Assembly: GCA_024397955.1 (NCBI GenBank)
Contig: CP073744.1
Coordinates: forward strand, 2,232,001-2,296,000
Direction of reading: 5' to 3'
Source: a bacterium SCSIO 12696
GTDB taxonomy: Bacteria; Pseudomonadota; Gammaproteobacteria; Pseudomonadales; Porticoccaceae
DNA length: 64,000 bases
Positions within the stretch are counted from its first letter, which is position 1; the number at the start of each line of letters is the position of its first letter. Below the pieces are notes generated by a model. It searched no databases, was not told the origin of the DNA, and saw nothing but the letters and a program-made list of their open reading frames with translations. A program made the position numbers and the translations under genes. Below, in pieces: positions 6,978 through 15,775 of the stretch.

Positions 6978-8987
6978 ATGCCGTCGAATACCTGCCCCGT
7001 TGTTTCCCTTCTTTTTTTGGCGGCTTTCAGTTCTTCTATTGTGTGCTCAGAAGAACTCACTGAATCGGATTTGATGCAGCAAATGCCGATGGTGATGAGT
7101 GCCACCCGCTTGTCCCAACCCCTGGCAGACACACCGGTGGCTACCACCATCATTGATCGTGAATTGATTGATGCGTCAGCCGCGGTAGAAATTGTCGATC
7201 TATTGCGTTTGGTGCCCGGCATGCAAGTGGGACTCAGTTGGCGCAATCACCACAGTGGTTTTACCTACCACGGCCAGAATGATGGCTTGTCCCGGCGTAT
7301 GCAGGTGTTGGTGGATGGCCGTGTGACTCTGAGTTCACAATTTGGTCTGACTGACTGGGACCGTTTGGGCATTCGCCTGGACGATATAGAACGAATAGAG
7401 GTGGTGCGCGGTACATCCGCTGCCAGCTATGGTTCTCATGCTTATTTGGGCGCTATCAATATCATCACTCGCGATGCTGCTCTGCAGCCTGGTTGGCAAC
7501 TGTCTTCCACACAAGGGGCTAACGGTTTATCCATTGCCAGCGGCCGTTACAGCTATGTCGGTGAGCGCAGTCAACAGCAGCTGCGCTTCGGCCAGTATCG
7601 TACGGATGGCTTTGATAGCGCCAATGATGAAGTACGCGCCCCTTATATTCGCTGGTCTGGCGATTATCAGTTGAGCGGCCAGCAAAGCCTCGATTGGCAG
7701 CTGGGCTACGCCGCCGGTGATGGCGGTGGCGGCGGCGCTAATGAATTCCCCTTGGTGGATACCCCGCGCAGTACCGGCATTGTAGAGAGTCATGCAGTGG
7801 TTCGTTGGAACAACAACTTGTCGCCCAGTAATCAGTGGCATCTGCAGTTGAGCTATAACAACAGCGTCACCGATGATCGTTCCACACATGGGCAGCTGTC
7901 TGACTTTTTTCCTGCAGGCTTGCCTGCCGGAGTGGATGATGAACCCGTGCTATCCGGCGTGATTGATTTGCGGGCAGATCGTACTGACCTGGAGTTTGAA
8001 CAGTCTCTGGTATTGAATTCGGATCAGCGCCTGGTTTGGGGCGCGGGTGCGCGCCTGAATCGCATGCGCGGGTTTCTGACCTTGCAGGATTTTGGTTACT
8101 TTGAGGATCTCAGCTCACGGGTTTTTGCCAATTTGGAACAGCGCTTTGGGCCGTTGTTGGTGAATGCTGGCGTGCTGGTGGAAAAGGGCGATTTAATGTC
8201 AGCGGAAGCGTCCTATCGGGTGGGAGGCAATTACCGCATTAATGACCGCCATGTGGTGCGTGCCACCGTTGCCCGTGGGGTGCGTCAGCCTTTTATTGCC
8301 GAGGCGTTTCACGAGTTGGGTTTAAAAACCGCCAGTGGCCGCTTGGTAGATGCTTTGCTGGTGGTGCCTCAGCCATTGCAACCGGAGAAGATCGATTCTT
8401 ACGCGTTGGGCTTGGTGAGTGAGCTGGGGCCGGTACAGTTGGATGTTAAGCTGTTTCGCGACCGCCTTAGCAATGAAATCATTGAAGCGGCTAACCCATT
8501 CTTCCCGGACTTGGTGACGGCGGTTTTGCCGGGCTCTCTGGTTCGTATCAACGGCGGTTCCACCACGATTAAAGGCGCAGAATTCAGTTTTGATGCGGAA
8601 CTATGGCGCGATAGCCGCTTGTGGGTTGCCTACAGTTACGCCACTGCCGACCAGGAGTCTCCCGCGGCGGCGGTGCGTGCCCAGCAAACTTTAAGTGCGA
8701 CGCCACGTCATACCTTGGCCTTGTCTCTGGCACAGCAGCTGCCGGGACAGTGGCAAGCCAGCTTGAATTACTACTATTTGGCGGAGATGGAATGGTTGTT
8801 TTATGGCCAGCCTTTGTCCAGTTATGACCGTCTTGATATGAAGCTGAGTAAAACCTTCGACATGGGTGGCAGCAGCTTCAAAGTAGAGCTCTTAGGGCAA
8901 AATCTGTTTGGTGCCACCTACAGCGAATTTAACCTCAGCAACCAGTTTGATCGCCGTGGTTTTGTGCGCGTTTCTCTGGATTTTTAA
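6978..8987 (+). CDS. TonB-dependent outer-membrane receptor (copy 2 of a tandem pair)
   Basis: This 669-residue paralogue of the upstream receptor has a signal peptide ending near VCSEE, the plug domain (TRLSQPLADTPVATTIIDRE; IERIEVVRGTSAASYGSHAY) and a barrel that ends in the canonical terminal phenylalanine (VRVSLDF). Long near-identical blocks with copy 1, such as YHGQ-DGLSRRMQVLVDGR and QFGLTDWDRLGI, show a tandem duplication. Extracellular loop regions differ more, which suggests separate ligands. The ATG at 6978 was chosen; a GTG at 6972 is in frame. radA begins 12 bp after the stop, so some transcription may read through. Confidence 0.9.
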   Translation: MPSNTCPVVSLLFLAAFSSSIVCSEELTESDLMQQMPMVMSATRLSQPLADTPVATTIIDRELIDASAAVEIVDLLRLVPGMQVGLSWRNHHSGFTYHGQNDGLSRRMQVLVDGRVTLSSQFGLTDWDRLGIRLDDIERIEVVRGTSAASYGSHAYLGAINIITRDAALQPGWQLSSTQGANGLSIASGRYSYVGERSQQQLRFGQYRTDGFDSANDEVRAPYIRWSGDYQLSGQQSLDWQLGYAAGDGGGGGANEFPLVDTPRSTGIVESHAVVRWNNNLSPSNQWHLQLSYNNSVTDDRSTHGQLSDFFPAGLPAGVDDEPVLSGVIDLRADRTDLEFEQSLVLNSDQRLVWGAGARLNRMRGFLTLQDFGYFEDLSSRVFANLEQRFGPLLVNAGVLVEKGDLMSAEASYRVGGNYRINDRHVVRATVARGVRQPFIAEAFHELGLKTASGRLVDALLVVPQPLQPEKIDSYALGLVSELGPVQLDVKLFRDRLSNEIIEAANPFFPDLVTAVLPGSLVRINGGSTTIKGAEFSFDAELWRDSRLWVAYSYATADQESPAAAVRAQQTLSATPRHTLALSLAQQLPGQWQASLNYYYLAEMEWLFYGQPLSSYDRLDMKLSKTFDMGGSSFKVELLGQNLFGATYSEFNLSNQFDRRGFVRVSLDF

Positions 8988-8999
8988 CAGGTAGCTCCC

Positions 9000-10361
9000 T
9001 TGGCAAAGAAAAAGACTCTGTATGTGTGCAGTGACTGTGGTTCCGACTACAGCAAATGGCAGGGGCAATGCAGCGATTGCGGTGCCTGGAATACGCTCAG
9101 TGAAATGCGCCATGCCGCACCCTCTCGAAATGCAGGTGTCGGTGCGGGTTATGCGGGAGCCGCCGACGGTGAAGTTAAGCGCCTGGCGGAAATCGATCTG
9201 CAAGAACTGCCGCGAATCTCCAGTGGTGGCCACGAATTCGATCTGGTGCTGGGTGGCGGTCTGGTTCCTGGTTCTTGCGTATTGATTGGTGGCGAGCCCG
9301 GTGCTGGCAAAAGTACTTTGTTGTTACAGACACTGTGCCATTTGGCAGAATCCATGGAAACCCTGTACGTCACTGGAGAAGAATCCCCTCAACAAGTGGC
9401 CATGCGCGCTAAGCGCCTCGGGCTTGCGACAGACAAGCTCAATATTATGGCGGAAACCAGCGTCGAAACCATTTGTCACACCGCGGAAAAACGCCAGCCG
9501 AAAATACTGGTGGTGGACTCCATTCAGGTTGTGCATCTGGCGGATATCAACTCCGCGCCGGGCAGTGTTTCCCAAGTGCGTGAAGCGGCAGCGCAACTGG
9601 TTCGGTTTGCCAAGCAGACAGGCACGGTATTGTTGTTGGTTGGCCATGTGACCAAGGACGGTACCTTGGCTGGGCCTAAAGTATTGGAACATATGATTGA
9701 TTGCTCGTTGATGTTGGAGGGCTCTGGAGACAGCCGCTTCCGCACCTTGCGTGGCATCAAAAATCGCTTTGGTGCTGTCAACGAGTTGGGGGTGTTCGCA
9801 ATGACCGAAGCGGGTCTCAAAGAGGTCAACAACCCTTCTGCCATTTTCTTGAGTCGCGCCGATGAAGTCGCCTCTGGGAGTTTGGTGACGGTGGTTTGGG
9901 AAGGCACCCGCCCGCTGCTCGTGGAACTCCAGGCTCTGGTGGACGAAAGCCCTTTTAACAACCCACGTCGGGTGGTTGTGGGTTTGGATCATAATCGCCT
10001 GGCCATGTTGTTGGCGGTGTTGCATCGCCACGGTGGCATTATGGCGGCGGACCAGGATGTGTTCGTCAATATTGTCGGCGGTGTCAAAGTGGTCGAAACC
10101 AGTGCAGATTTGCCACTGCTGTTGGCGGTAGTATCCAGCTTTCGCGATCAAACCCTGCCCAGTGATTTGATTGCCTTTGGCGAGGTGGGCCTGTCTGGCG
10201 AGCTGCGCCCGGTTCCAAGTGGAGTAGAACGTTTGCGAGAGGCTGCCAAGCACGGCTTTAAGCGCGCTATTGTGCCGGTGGCCAATGCTCCCAGGCAGCC
10301 GATAAAAGGCATGGAAATCATAGCTGCAAAGACGCTTGCAGAAGCACTGGAAGGGCTTTGA
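9000..10361 (+). CDS. radA: DNA repair protein RadA/Sms
   Basis: The 453-residue protein matches RadA along its full length: N-terminal C4 zinc finger (Cys10, Cys13, Cys24, Cys27), Walker A GEPGAGKST (98-106), Walker B LVVDS (about 170-173), the RadA-specific KNRFG motif (254-258), and a C-terminal Lon-like domain (GGVKVVETSADLPLLLAV onward). RadA is a RecA-related ATPase that drives branch migration of recombination intermediates. The start is TTG, since the zinc finger begins within ten residues and no ATG exists upstream in frame. It follows the second TonB receptor by 12 bp. Confidence 0.97.
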   Translation: MAKKKTLYVCSDCGSDYSKWQGQCSDCGAWNTLSEMRHAAPSRNAGVGAGYAGAADGEVKRLAEIDLQELPRISSGGHEFDLVLGGGLVPGSCVLIGGEPGAGKSTLLLQTLCHLAESMETLYVTGEESPQQVAMRAKRLGLATDKLNIMAETSVETICHTAEKRQPKILVVDSIQVVHLADINSAPGSVSQVREAAAQLVRFAKQTGTVLLLVGHVTKDGTLAGPKVLEHMIDCSLMLEGSGDSRFRTLRGIKNRFGAVNELGVFAMTEAGLKEVNNPSAIFLSRADEVASGSLVTVVWEGTRPLLVELQALVDESPFNNPRRVVVGLDHNRLAMLLAVLHRHGGIMAADQDVFVNIVGGVKVVETSADLPLLLAVVSSFRDQTLPSDLIAFGEVGLSGELRPVPSGVERLREAAKHGFKRAIVPVANAPRQPIKGMEIIAAKTLAEALEGL

Positions 10362-10429
10362 TTTTTCTTAAACCGGTTTTTATTCAAAACAAATAGATTT
10401 TTATAACAATAAAAATAGCGATATTGTCC

Positions 10430-11077
10430 ATGAAACCATCGTTGCTGTTTTCAGGAGCTGCTTTTCTGCTGTTTACGGGCTGCTCAGCATTACCCCAGCA
10501 AACAAGCACGGCTAAAGATTGGCAGTGGTTGTGCGACCCCAGCCCTGTCATTGAAGAGTGGCGGTGCCAGCAAGTCGCCATTGAAGCGTCTATTCCAATA
10601 GTACCTGGGGTTGTTCAAATGGGCCCTGTCAAGGAGGCCCCAGCAGTTGCCAAAGACGCCCGTTCACAACCTCATACCCCTGTACACACTGAGAGAACGG
10701 TTTTAGAAATAATGCCTGAGGCAATCAGTGATACCAGCGAGGCAGAGGCTTTGGCTAAAGAAGGGTCGTCGGTAGCCCCTGCTGTTGATGTTCAGCCGTC
10801 TTTGTCGGGTTATTTGGTACAGCTGGCGGCTTTGGGCAGCGAAGCCAATGCAGAGCGCTTTTTTGAGCAGCACGCCCTGCCTTCTGCGTCGTTTTTGCGC
10901 CATAAAACGGTTAGCCAGGGCAGAGGTTGGTATGTGATCACCAGCCATCCGGTGGCTACCCGCCGTCAAGCCCTGGCTTTGGCTGGAGGGCTTAAAGCCA
11001 CTTATCCGCAGCTAGACACCTGGGTTCGCTCTGCTGCTTCACTGCAGCGTGCAATTCGTGATGCGGGTGGGCCTTAA
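10430..11077 (+). CDS. Putative lipoprotein with C-terminal SPOR domain
   Basis: A 215-residue protein. The N-terminus is a lipoprotein signal (LLFSGAAFLLFTGCS; lipobox FTGC, lipidated Cys about residue 18). A long low-complexity linker follows, rich in Pro, Ala and Val. Residues about 128-205 form a SPOR domain (GYLVQLAALGSEANAERFF; QGRGWYVITSHPVATRRQA), which binds denuded septal peptidoglycan. A role at the division site is likely, but the partner is unknown. ATG at 10430 was chosen over TTG at 10424 because it places the charged residue just before the hydrophobic core. Confidence 0.75.
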   Translation: MKPSLLFSGAAFLLFTGCSALPQQTSTAKDWQWLCDPSPVIEEWRCQQVAIEASIPIVPGVVQMGPVKEAPAVAKDARSQPHTPVHTERTVLEIMPEAISDTSEAEALAKEGSSVAPAVDVQPSLSGYLVQLAALGSEANAERFFEQHALPSASFLRHKTVSQGRGWYVITSHPVATRRQALALAGGLKATYPQLDTWVRSAASLQRAIRDAGGP

Positions 11078-11097
11078 TAATCGGCTATGTATCTTTT

Positions 11098-11385
11098 ATG
11101 GCCTATACTTTTGATATGACAGACGAAGAACTGAAACAACAAATTGCCGAATTGCGTGTCGCTCTGGAAGAGGCCAGCCAAACTGATATACACGTGAAAG
11201 ATATGCTTGGCTTGCTGATGGAAGACATTGTCCGGCTCACTTCTGAAAATGATCAAGCACAGTCAGACAGCCAGCAAGTTCAGTCTCAGCTGAGCCAGCA
11301 AGCGGCGGACTTTGATGCCCAGCACCCAAGAATTTCCGGTCTGTTGCGCCAGCTGATGGACCAGTTAGCCAAGATGGGTATCTAG
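11098..11385 (+). CDS. DUF4404 family small coiled-coil protein
   Basis: The 95-residue product is mostly alpha-helical and acidic. It starts MTDEELKQQIAELRVALEE (from the second methionine) and ends in the pattern FDAQHPRISGLLRQLMDQL-AKMGI, which I recognise as the signature end of DUF4404 proteins. The function of that family is unknown. It lies 20 bp after the SPOR lipoprotein on the same strand. No good ribosome-binding site precedes either candidate ATG (11098 or 11116). Confidence 0.7.
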   Translation: MAYTFDMTDEELKQQIAELRVALEEASQTDIHVKDMLGLLMEDIVRLTSENDQAQSDSQQVQSQLSQQAADFDAQHPRISGLLRQLMDQLAKMGI

Positions 11386-11389
11386 GCGT

Positions 11390-13333
11390 TTATTTCGGTA
11401 AATTTGCAAGGTTGGGAAACGTCTTTTTCGCTTCTGCGTGCAACCGGCGATGCTGCTTGTATATCGGAAACTCGATACTCAATAAATATTCCAGAGTATC
11501 CTTTTTTTCGTGCGTGTAGTTCTGCAAGGTATGAGACAGCGCGTCTTCCAAAAAATGCTCCGCGCCCAGAGTGGCGCCCTTGTCTCGGATGTATTTCGCC
11601 AGCTCTAAGTTATCGTTTTTAATGGCAGTTAAAAATGGTGTAAAACTTGGATAGCGATAGTCAAAAGACAGCCCTTTTGAGTGAAAATAATCCAGAAGTT
11701 CAAAGTCTGAAAATGTGCTTTTTTTCAATGCGTCTGCGAGAGGTCGTCGAACTCTATCGACTTCAAGACCCAGATAAAACAGTCGATCTAGGCTATCTAT
11801 ATCGTGTTTTTTAATACTCCTGGATATCAGACGACGTGGAATCATTTGGTTGATTTCAATCGCAGAGACTTCGCCGGATAAGGCGGCGTTTTCCAAGTCT
11901 TCGATATAGGTAGAGTATGCCCCAAATCGCTTTCGTAAATCAGGGTCTATGGGCGCTTTAACGGAAGTTGGCCGACTGTAGATGCGCTTAAAGTGTATAT
12001 AGCGTGTGGATATTTTTGACAGTGCCTCTTCAATGCGCTTGTCAGAGTAATGTGGCTTCTGTTCATTTAGCCATGCAATAAAGTCCTGCTTGGCCAGTTT
12101 TTTATCCAGCTTTATTTCGTCCAGAGTATTTTTGTAATTTTCTGTACATTCGTCAAAGCTTTCAAGGCTTTCATTAAAACCATAGATATCATCAAGTTTG
12201 ACACCTATCTTGTCGGCTACTCTAAGTATGCTGCTGGAATAAAGGCTTTGGGTGTTCAGTTTTTTAAGTTCGATGACTTCTGGTAGATAGTCCTGGGTTA
12301 TCCATTCTGGAATATTTTTAGCATTATTTTGTAGATGTATTATCGTTAATATGGAAGGGAAAATGTTATTTTCTGACAGCCATTTTAAGAAAATGATTTT
12401 TTGTTCTTGGCTTGTTGATATAGTTTTGTTAGAGGCGTTTTGAATCTCATTTGAGGTGGCGAACTGAATTGCAAAATCGGCGATGTGAGATTTTTTGGGT
12501 ACAAAATCTGTATTTGCCCCTTTGTGTAGAAAAAGCTCAACTATTTCTGCATTTTGATATCTGGCGAGGAAAATGTACGCATAGTCCGAGTCATCGAAGC
12601 TGTTATGGCTGCGTGCAGGCAGGTTTTCTATCTTTTTAATAATTTTTTTCTCTAACCTATTATTAAAAGGCGTTGTTAATGCCAAATACGATATGTGAGC
12701 AAGTGTGTGTAAGTCGGTTACTATTCCTGAGTCCATTAGTCGATCAAACTGTTGTTCAGATAGTGAGATTTTATCAGCCAGCCTGAGAAGATTTGAGCTA
12801 ACTAACGGTCGATCTTTAACAGGTATAGCTTCAATAATTTCTAGAAGATCGTTGCCATTTTTAACGTTTTTTAAATCTTGCACTATACTTGATAGTCGTG
12901 CGGATTTTAGTTGTTCTTTTTTTGCTTTATCTCTCTTTTTCCACACTTCGGCGTCAACACTTCCAACTATGGGGGATTCCTTGAGGTGTTGCAGTAGCGC
13001 ATAAATCGCCTCAACGTCTTCATTGTTGAGGATCATGTTTGATAATTGGTCGGCTATTTGTTCCTGATTGGGAAAATCAGGGTATACACAAAGGTGGTCG
13101 AAATCTGGGTTGGGCTCAAGCAGGACCTTTATGCTTTCAGGAGGAGGTGGTGGAAGGTCAGAGCTGTCGTCTTCGGAAACCTTATTGTCCGGTGGTGTTC
13201 GGGGTTCGTTCGCAGGAGTAGTAAGGAGGGGTTCCTTGTTGGCTAGTGCTTCCTGAGTGTTATGAATTTCTATCCATGCCAGCGCTGCCCCCAGAAGGGA
13301 AACAAGCGATACAACAAATAGCCATTTTTTCAT
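11390..13333 (-). CDS. Secreted or membrane-anchored ankyrin-like protein of unknown function
   Basis: The 647-residue protein has an N-terminal signal or anchor (MKKWLFVVSLVSLLGAALAW), a proline-rich, acidic linker (about 35-70, including PPPPP), and a long helical body. Two segments look like degenerate ankyrin repeats: YIFLARYQNAEIVELFLHKGA with N-TDF (about 250-275), and FLTAIKNDNLELAKYIRDKGA (about 580-600). The codons are markedly AT-rich compared with neighbouring genes, which suggests a lineage-specific or acquired gene. The ATG at 13333 follows CAGGGG. It is convergent with the DUF4404 gene, with only 4 bp between the stops. No enzyme motif was seen. Confidence 0.65.
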   Translation of the reverse strand: MKKWLFVVSLVSLLGAALAWIEIHNTQEALANKEPLLTTPANEPRTPPDNKVSEDDSSDLPPPPPESIKVLLEPNPDFDHLCVYPDFPNQEQIADQLSNMILNNEDVEAIYALLQHLKESPIVGSVDAEVWKKRDKAKKEQLKSARLSSIVQDLKNVKNGNDLLEIIEAIPVKDRPLVSSNLLRLADKISLSEQQFDRLMDSGIVTDLHTLAHISYLALTTPFNNRLEKKIIKKIENLPARSHNSFDDSDYAYIFLARYQNAEIVELFLHKGANTDFVPKKSHIADFAIQFATSNEIQNASNKTISTSQEQKIIFLKWLSENNIFPSILTIIHLQNNAKNIPEWITQDYLPEVIELKKLNTQSLYSSSILRVADKIGVKLDDIYGFNESLESFDECTENYKNTLDEIKLDKKLAKQDFIAWLNEQKPHYSDKRIEEALSKISTRYIHFKRIYSRPTSVKAPIDPDLRKRFGAYSTYIEDLENAALSGEVSAIEINQMIPRRLISRSIKKHDIDSLDRLFYLGLEVDRVRRPLADALKKSTFSDFELLDYFHSKGLSFDYRYPSFTPFLTAIKNDNLELAKYIRDKGATLGAEHFLEDALSHTLQNYTHEKKDTLEYLLSIEFPIYKQHRRLHAEAKKTFPNLANLPK

Positions 13334-13341
13334 CTGAACCC

Positions 13342-13408
13342 CTGAGCATCCGTTCGCAGCCCTGTATTTAAAACCTATTCACAGGGCTGGTCTAGCACAG
13401 ATGCTCAG
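13342..13408 (-). promoter_or_regulatory. Nested stem structure in the 5' leader of the ankyrin-like gene
   Basis: Outer arms CTGAGCATC (13342-13350) and GATGCTCAG (13400-13408) pair perfectly. Inner arms AGCCCTGT (13358-13365) and ACAGGGCT (13381-13388) pair perfectly inside them. There is no T-run, so this is not an ordinary terminator. The outer stem ends right at the CAGGGG ribosome-binding region of the 13333 start, so it could control translation. Inference from pairing only. Confidence 0.45.
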
Positions 13409-13439
13409 TGGGACTGTGGGTGGTGCAGAAGTGAAAAAG

Positions 13440-13940
13440 TTACTTCTTGGGCGGAGTGTGTTTGAATTCCAAACGATTGCCGCTGGGTTCGCGCAGCATC
13501 ATATGCTTTGCCGGGCCGCCGTAGGAAGGTTCTGGCGCAAATTCAATCACGACACCCGGGTAGGCTTTGGCGCGCCGGTGGAGTTCGTCCAGTAGCTCAA
13601 AGCTATCTACTGTAATCGCCAGGTGGTGCAGGCCAACGTTGGATTTGCGGTTGAAATCGGTCAGATTTTTGGTGTCTTGTACTGCCCAAAGGGTGAGAAA
13701 CATCTTGCCGTCACTGACGAAGTTGGCGGGGTATTTGGCATCTCCGCCAACCTTGCGCCAGCCCAGTACATCGGTGAAAAAACCGGTGGAACCATCCAGA
13801 TTTTTCACCGTAAGGCCCACGTGATTGAAACCAGAGGTTAACGGCTTGCTCGGTGCTTTTGCAGGTGCTTCGGCCCAGCTGTAAGCAGGGGTGGCCAGGC
13901 AGGCCAGTGTTAGCAGTGACGTCAATATCTGGTGTTTCAT
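13440..13940 (-). CDS. Exported VOC (glyoxalase/dioxygenase fold) family protein
   Basis: The 166-residue protein has a cleavable signal peptide (MKHQILTSLLTLACLATPAYSWA) and one VOC domain with the metal-ligand positions visible: His in GFNHVGLTV, His in GLHHLAITV and Glu in NRLEF. A periplasmic, metal-dependent enzyme is likely; the substrate is unknown. I chose the ATG at 13940, since AAGGAG precedes it by 8 bp and the signal peptide begins there. A longer in-frame ORF reaching 14063 overlaps the next gene and adds unrelated sequence. Confidence 0.8.
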   Translation of the reverse strand: MKHQILTSLLTLACLATPAYSWAEAPAKAPSKPLTSGFNHVGLTVKNLDGSTGFFTDVLGWRKVGGDAKYPANFVSDGKMFLTLWAVQDTKNLTDFNRKSNVGLHHLAITVDSFELLDELHRRAKAYPGVVIEFAPEPSYGGPAKHMMLREPSGNRLEFKHTPPKK

Positions 13941-14046
13941 CTCGGGGCTCCTTGAATTTAGGGTAGCCCTATTGGGTCGAATCCGCTCGCAAAAGTTCCC
14001 ATTCGTCAGTGGGTTTTGCTGTGCAGTTGAACGGTGCCAATCGATC

Positions 14047-15057
14047 TTAACTGGCCAGTTCAACCCGGTTGCGCCCGTTTTCCTTGGCCTGATAAAGGGC
14101 TTTATCGGCGCGTTCTTTCAGACTGTCAGCGCTGTCATCGGCACTGGCTTGAGCGACGCCGATGGATACGCTGATGTCATTGATGATATCCCCGGTATCC
14201 GCTTGGCGAACGCTGATGGCAGTGACCTGTTCGCGAATGGTTTCTGCAATTTGTGAGGCCGCCTCAGCAGGTTGTTCGCAGATGACCGCAAACTCCTCGC
14301 CGCCATAACGCATAGGGTGGACCTGATCGTTGGCAACGCCTGACAACAGGTCGCCAACTTCTTCGAGAATTCGGTCGCCGGTGACGTGCCCATAGGTGTC
14401 ATTGCATTTTTTAAAGTGATCCAGGTCCAGTAACAGCAATGTGGTGGGTTGGCTGCTGTCCCGCAAGCAGCGAGCGATGGTTTGGTCAAACGCGCGACGA
14501 TTGCCAATTTGAGTGAGCTCGTCCAGTAACGCGGTTTTCTCCGATGCTTGCAGTTGTTGGCGCAGGTTCTCCACCTCTTGCCGCGCCTCTACCAAGTGAG
14601 ATTGAAAGTCCTGAGTCAACTGATTCACCGCGTCAGTATCGCGCAGCAAGTTGCTCAGTGCTTTCTGAACCTCTTTGGGGTCGTCGGTGTTTTGCACCGC
14701 CGCAATGGTGTTTTTCAAAGACTCGCTGTACTGGCTGGTGCCCTCGGTGGCTTTGTTTACCGTGTCAAACAGCTGGCTAAGTAACTCCGCTACCGCGCCT
14801 TGGGTTTCATCTTCTGCGGGCACTTGGTCGCGGACAAAATAGTCGTAAAATAGCTGTTGGCTTTTTTGTGGGTCATAGGTGCCCGCCGCTGGAAATTCAA
14901 ACAGCAAGCGCTCGCTGAGTTCTTTATTGATGTTCTTGACGTGCGAATACCAGAGCGCGTAGTTCAGCGGGTTGGTGGGTATTTGCCGTTGCACCATCAA
15001 TGGAACGGCTTGCTTCAGGTATTGGGCGGAAGCGGCGGAATCTTCATCAAATTGCAT
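14047..15057 (-). CDS. Diguanylate cyclase (GGDEF domain) with helical N-terminal region
   Basis: In this 336-residue protein, residues about 1-155 are a helical sensory region and 155-175 a coiled-coil linker. A GGDEF domain follows (DELTQIGNRRAF at about 179-190; GGEEF at 252-256; the family-typical LYQAKENGRNRV near the C-terminus). The intact GGEEF predicts synthesis of cyclic di-GMP. The RxxD product-inhibition site expected five residues before GGEEF is absent. No transmembrane helix was seen, so it is cytoplasmic. The ATG at 15057 was chosen; a TTG eight codons upstream is in frame. It is a single-gene unit, divergent from fRMsr. Confidence 0.9.
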   Translation of the reverse strand: MQFDEDSAASAQYLKQAVPLMVQRQIPTNPLNYALWYSHVKNINKELSERLLFEFPAAGTYDPQKSQQLFYDYFVRDQVPAEDETQGAVAELLSQLFDTVNKATEGTSQYSESLKNTIAAVQNTDDPKEVQKALSNLLRDTDAVNQLTQDFQSHLVEARQEVENLRQQLQASEKTALLDELTQIGNRRAFDQTIARCLRDSSQPTTLLLLDLDHFKKCNDTYGHVTGDRILEEVGDLLSGVANDQVHPMRYGGEEFAVICEQPAEAASQIAETIREQVTAISVRQADTGDIINDISVSIGVAQASADDSADSLKERADKALYQAKENGRNRVELAS

Positions 15058-15319
15058 AGTGGCCCCATCGGTCTTGAGCAATCCATGCGGTGTTGTTGTT
15101 TTAATCTGACGCAGAGGTACGGCAGGGATAAACCAGAGTAATCAGCGGCTAAATCTTGCCCAAGACGCAAGTTTGAATCAATCATCAGGTCGCACTTTTT
15201 TGCGCTGGCGGGCATTTTTTTACATTTCGCAGGCATTTGCCGTGGTAAGTCTAAGCGCCATAGCCATCAGGCGTTGGAGAATAAGGTAGACTGGCGCAAT
15301 TTGTTGTGTGAAAGATGAG

Positions 15320-15775
15320 ATGAGCAACAGCTACGACACATTGTATTTACAGCTCCAGGGTTTGCTGGAAAACGAATCTGACTGGATTGCCAACCTGGCC
15401 AATGCCTCGGCACTGCTGTGGATGAGCCTGCCAGACATCAACTGGGTAGGGTTTTACCTGCGCGGTGGCAATCAGCTGGTACTGGGGCCGTTTCAGGGTA
15501 AGCCGGCCTGTACTCGTATCGATATGGGGGCAGGTGTATGTGGCACAGCTGCCGCGAATAACGCCACACAACTTGTGGCAGATGTGCATCAGTTCGATGG
15601 CCATATTGCCTGCGATGCGGCGTCTAATTCGGAACTGGTGGTGCCCATTGCTGTTAATGGCAACGTGGTTGCGGTACTGGATATCGACAGCCCGTTATTG
15701 GGCCGCTTTGACGAGTCGGATCAGCAAGGTATGGAACGGCTGGTTACGCTATTGACGGCCAAATACCCACGCTGA
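15320..15775 (+). CDS. msrC: GAF-domain free methionine-(R)-sulfoxide reductase (fRMsr)
   Basis: The 151-residue single GAF domain has the fRMsr hallmarks: WVGFYL, the GPFQGKPACTRI segment, GVCGTAA and HIACDAASNSELVVPI, giving the three conserved cysteines used for catalysis and resolution. The enzyme reduces free methionine-R-sulfoxide with thioredoxin. The ATG at 15320 was chosen; GTG at 15308 is in frame. Its TGA overlaps the ATG of rlmD by one base, so the two genes are translationally coupled. Confidence 0.9.
   Translation: MSNSYDTLYLQLQGLLENESDWIANLANASALLWMSLPDINWVGFYLRGGNQLVLGPFQGKPACTRIDMGAGVCGTAAANNATQLVADVHQFDGHIACDAASNSELVVPIAVNGNVVAVLDIDSPLLGRFDESDQQGMERLVTLLTAKYPR

Noticed and set aside
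9324..10253. A 309-residue ORF antisense to radA
   Set aside because: It runs opposite a complete, well-conserved RadA. Its translation is His/Gln-rich and patternless, as expected of a shadow frame in a gene of this composition.
13941..14063. N-terminal extension of the VOC gene
   Set aside because: A signal peptide and a good ribosome-binding site place the start at 13940. The extension overlaps the cyclase gene's 3' end.
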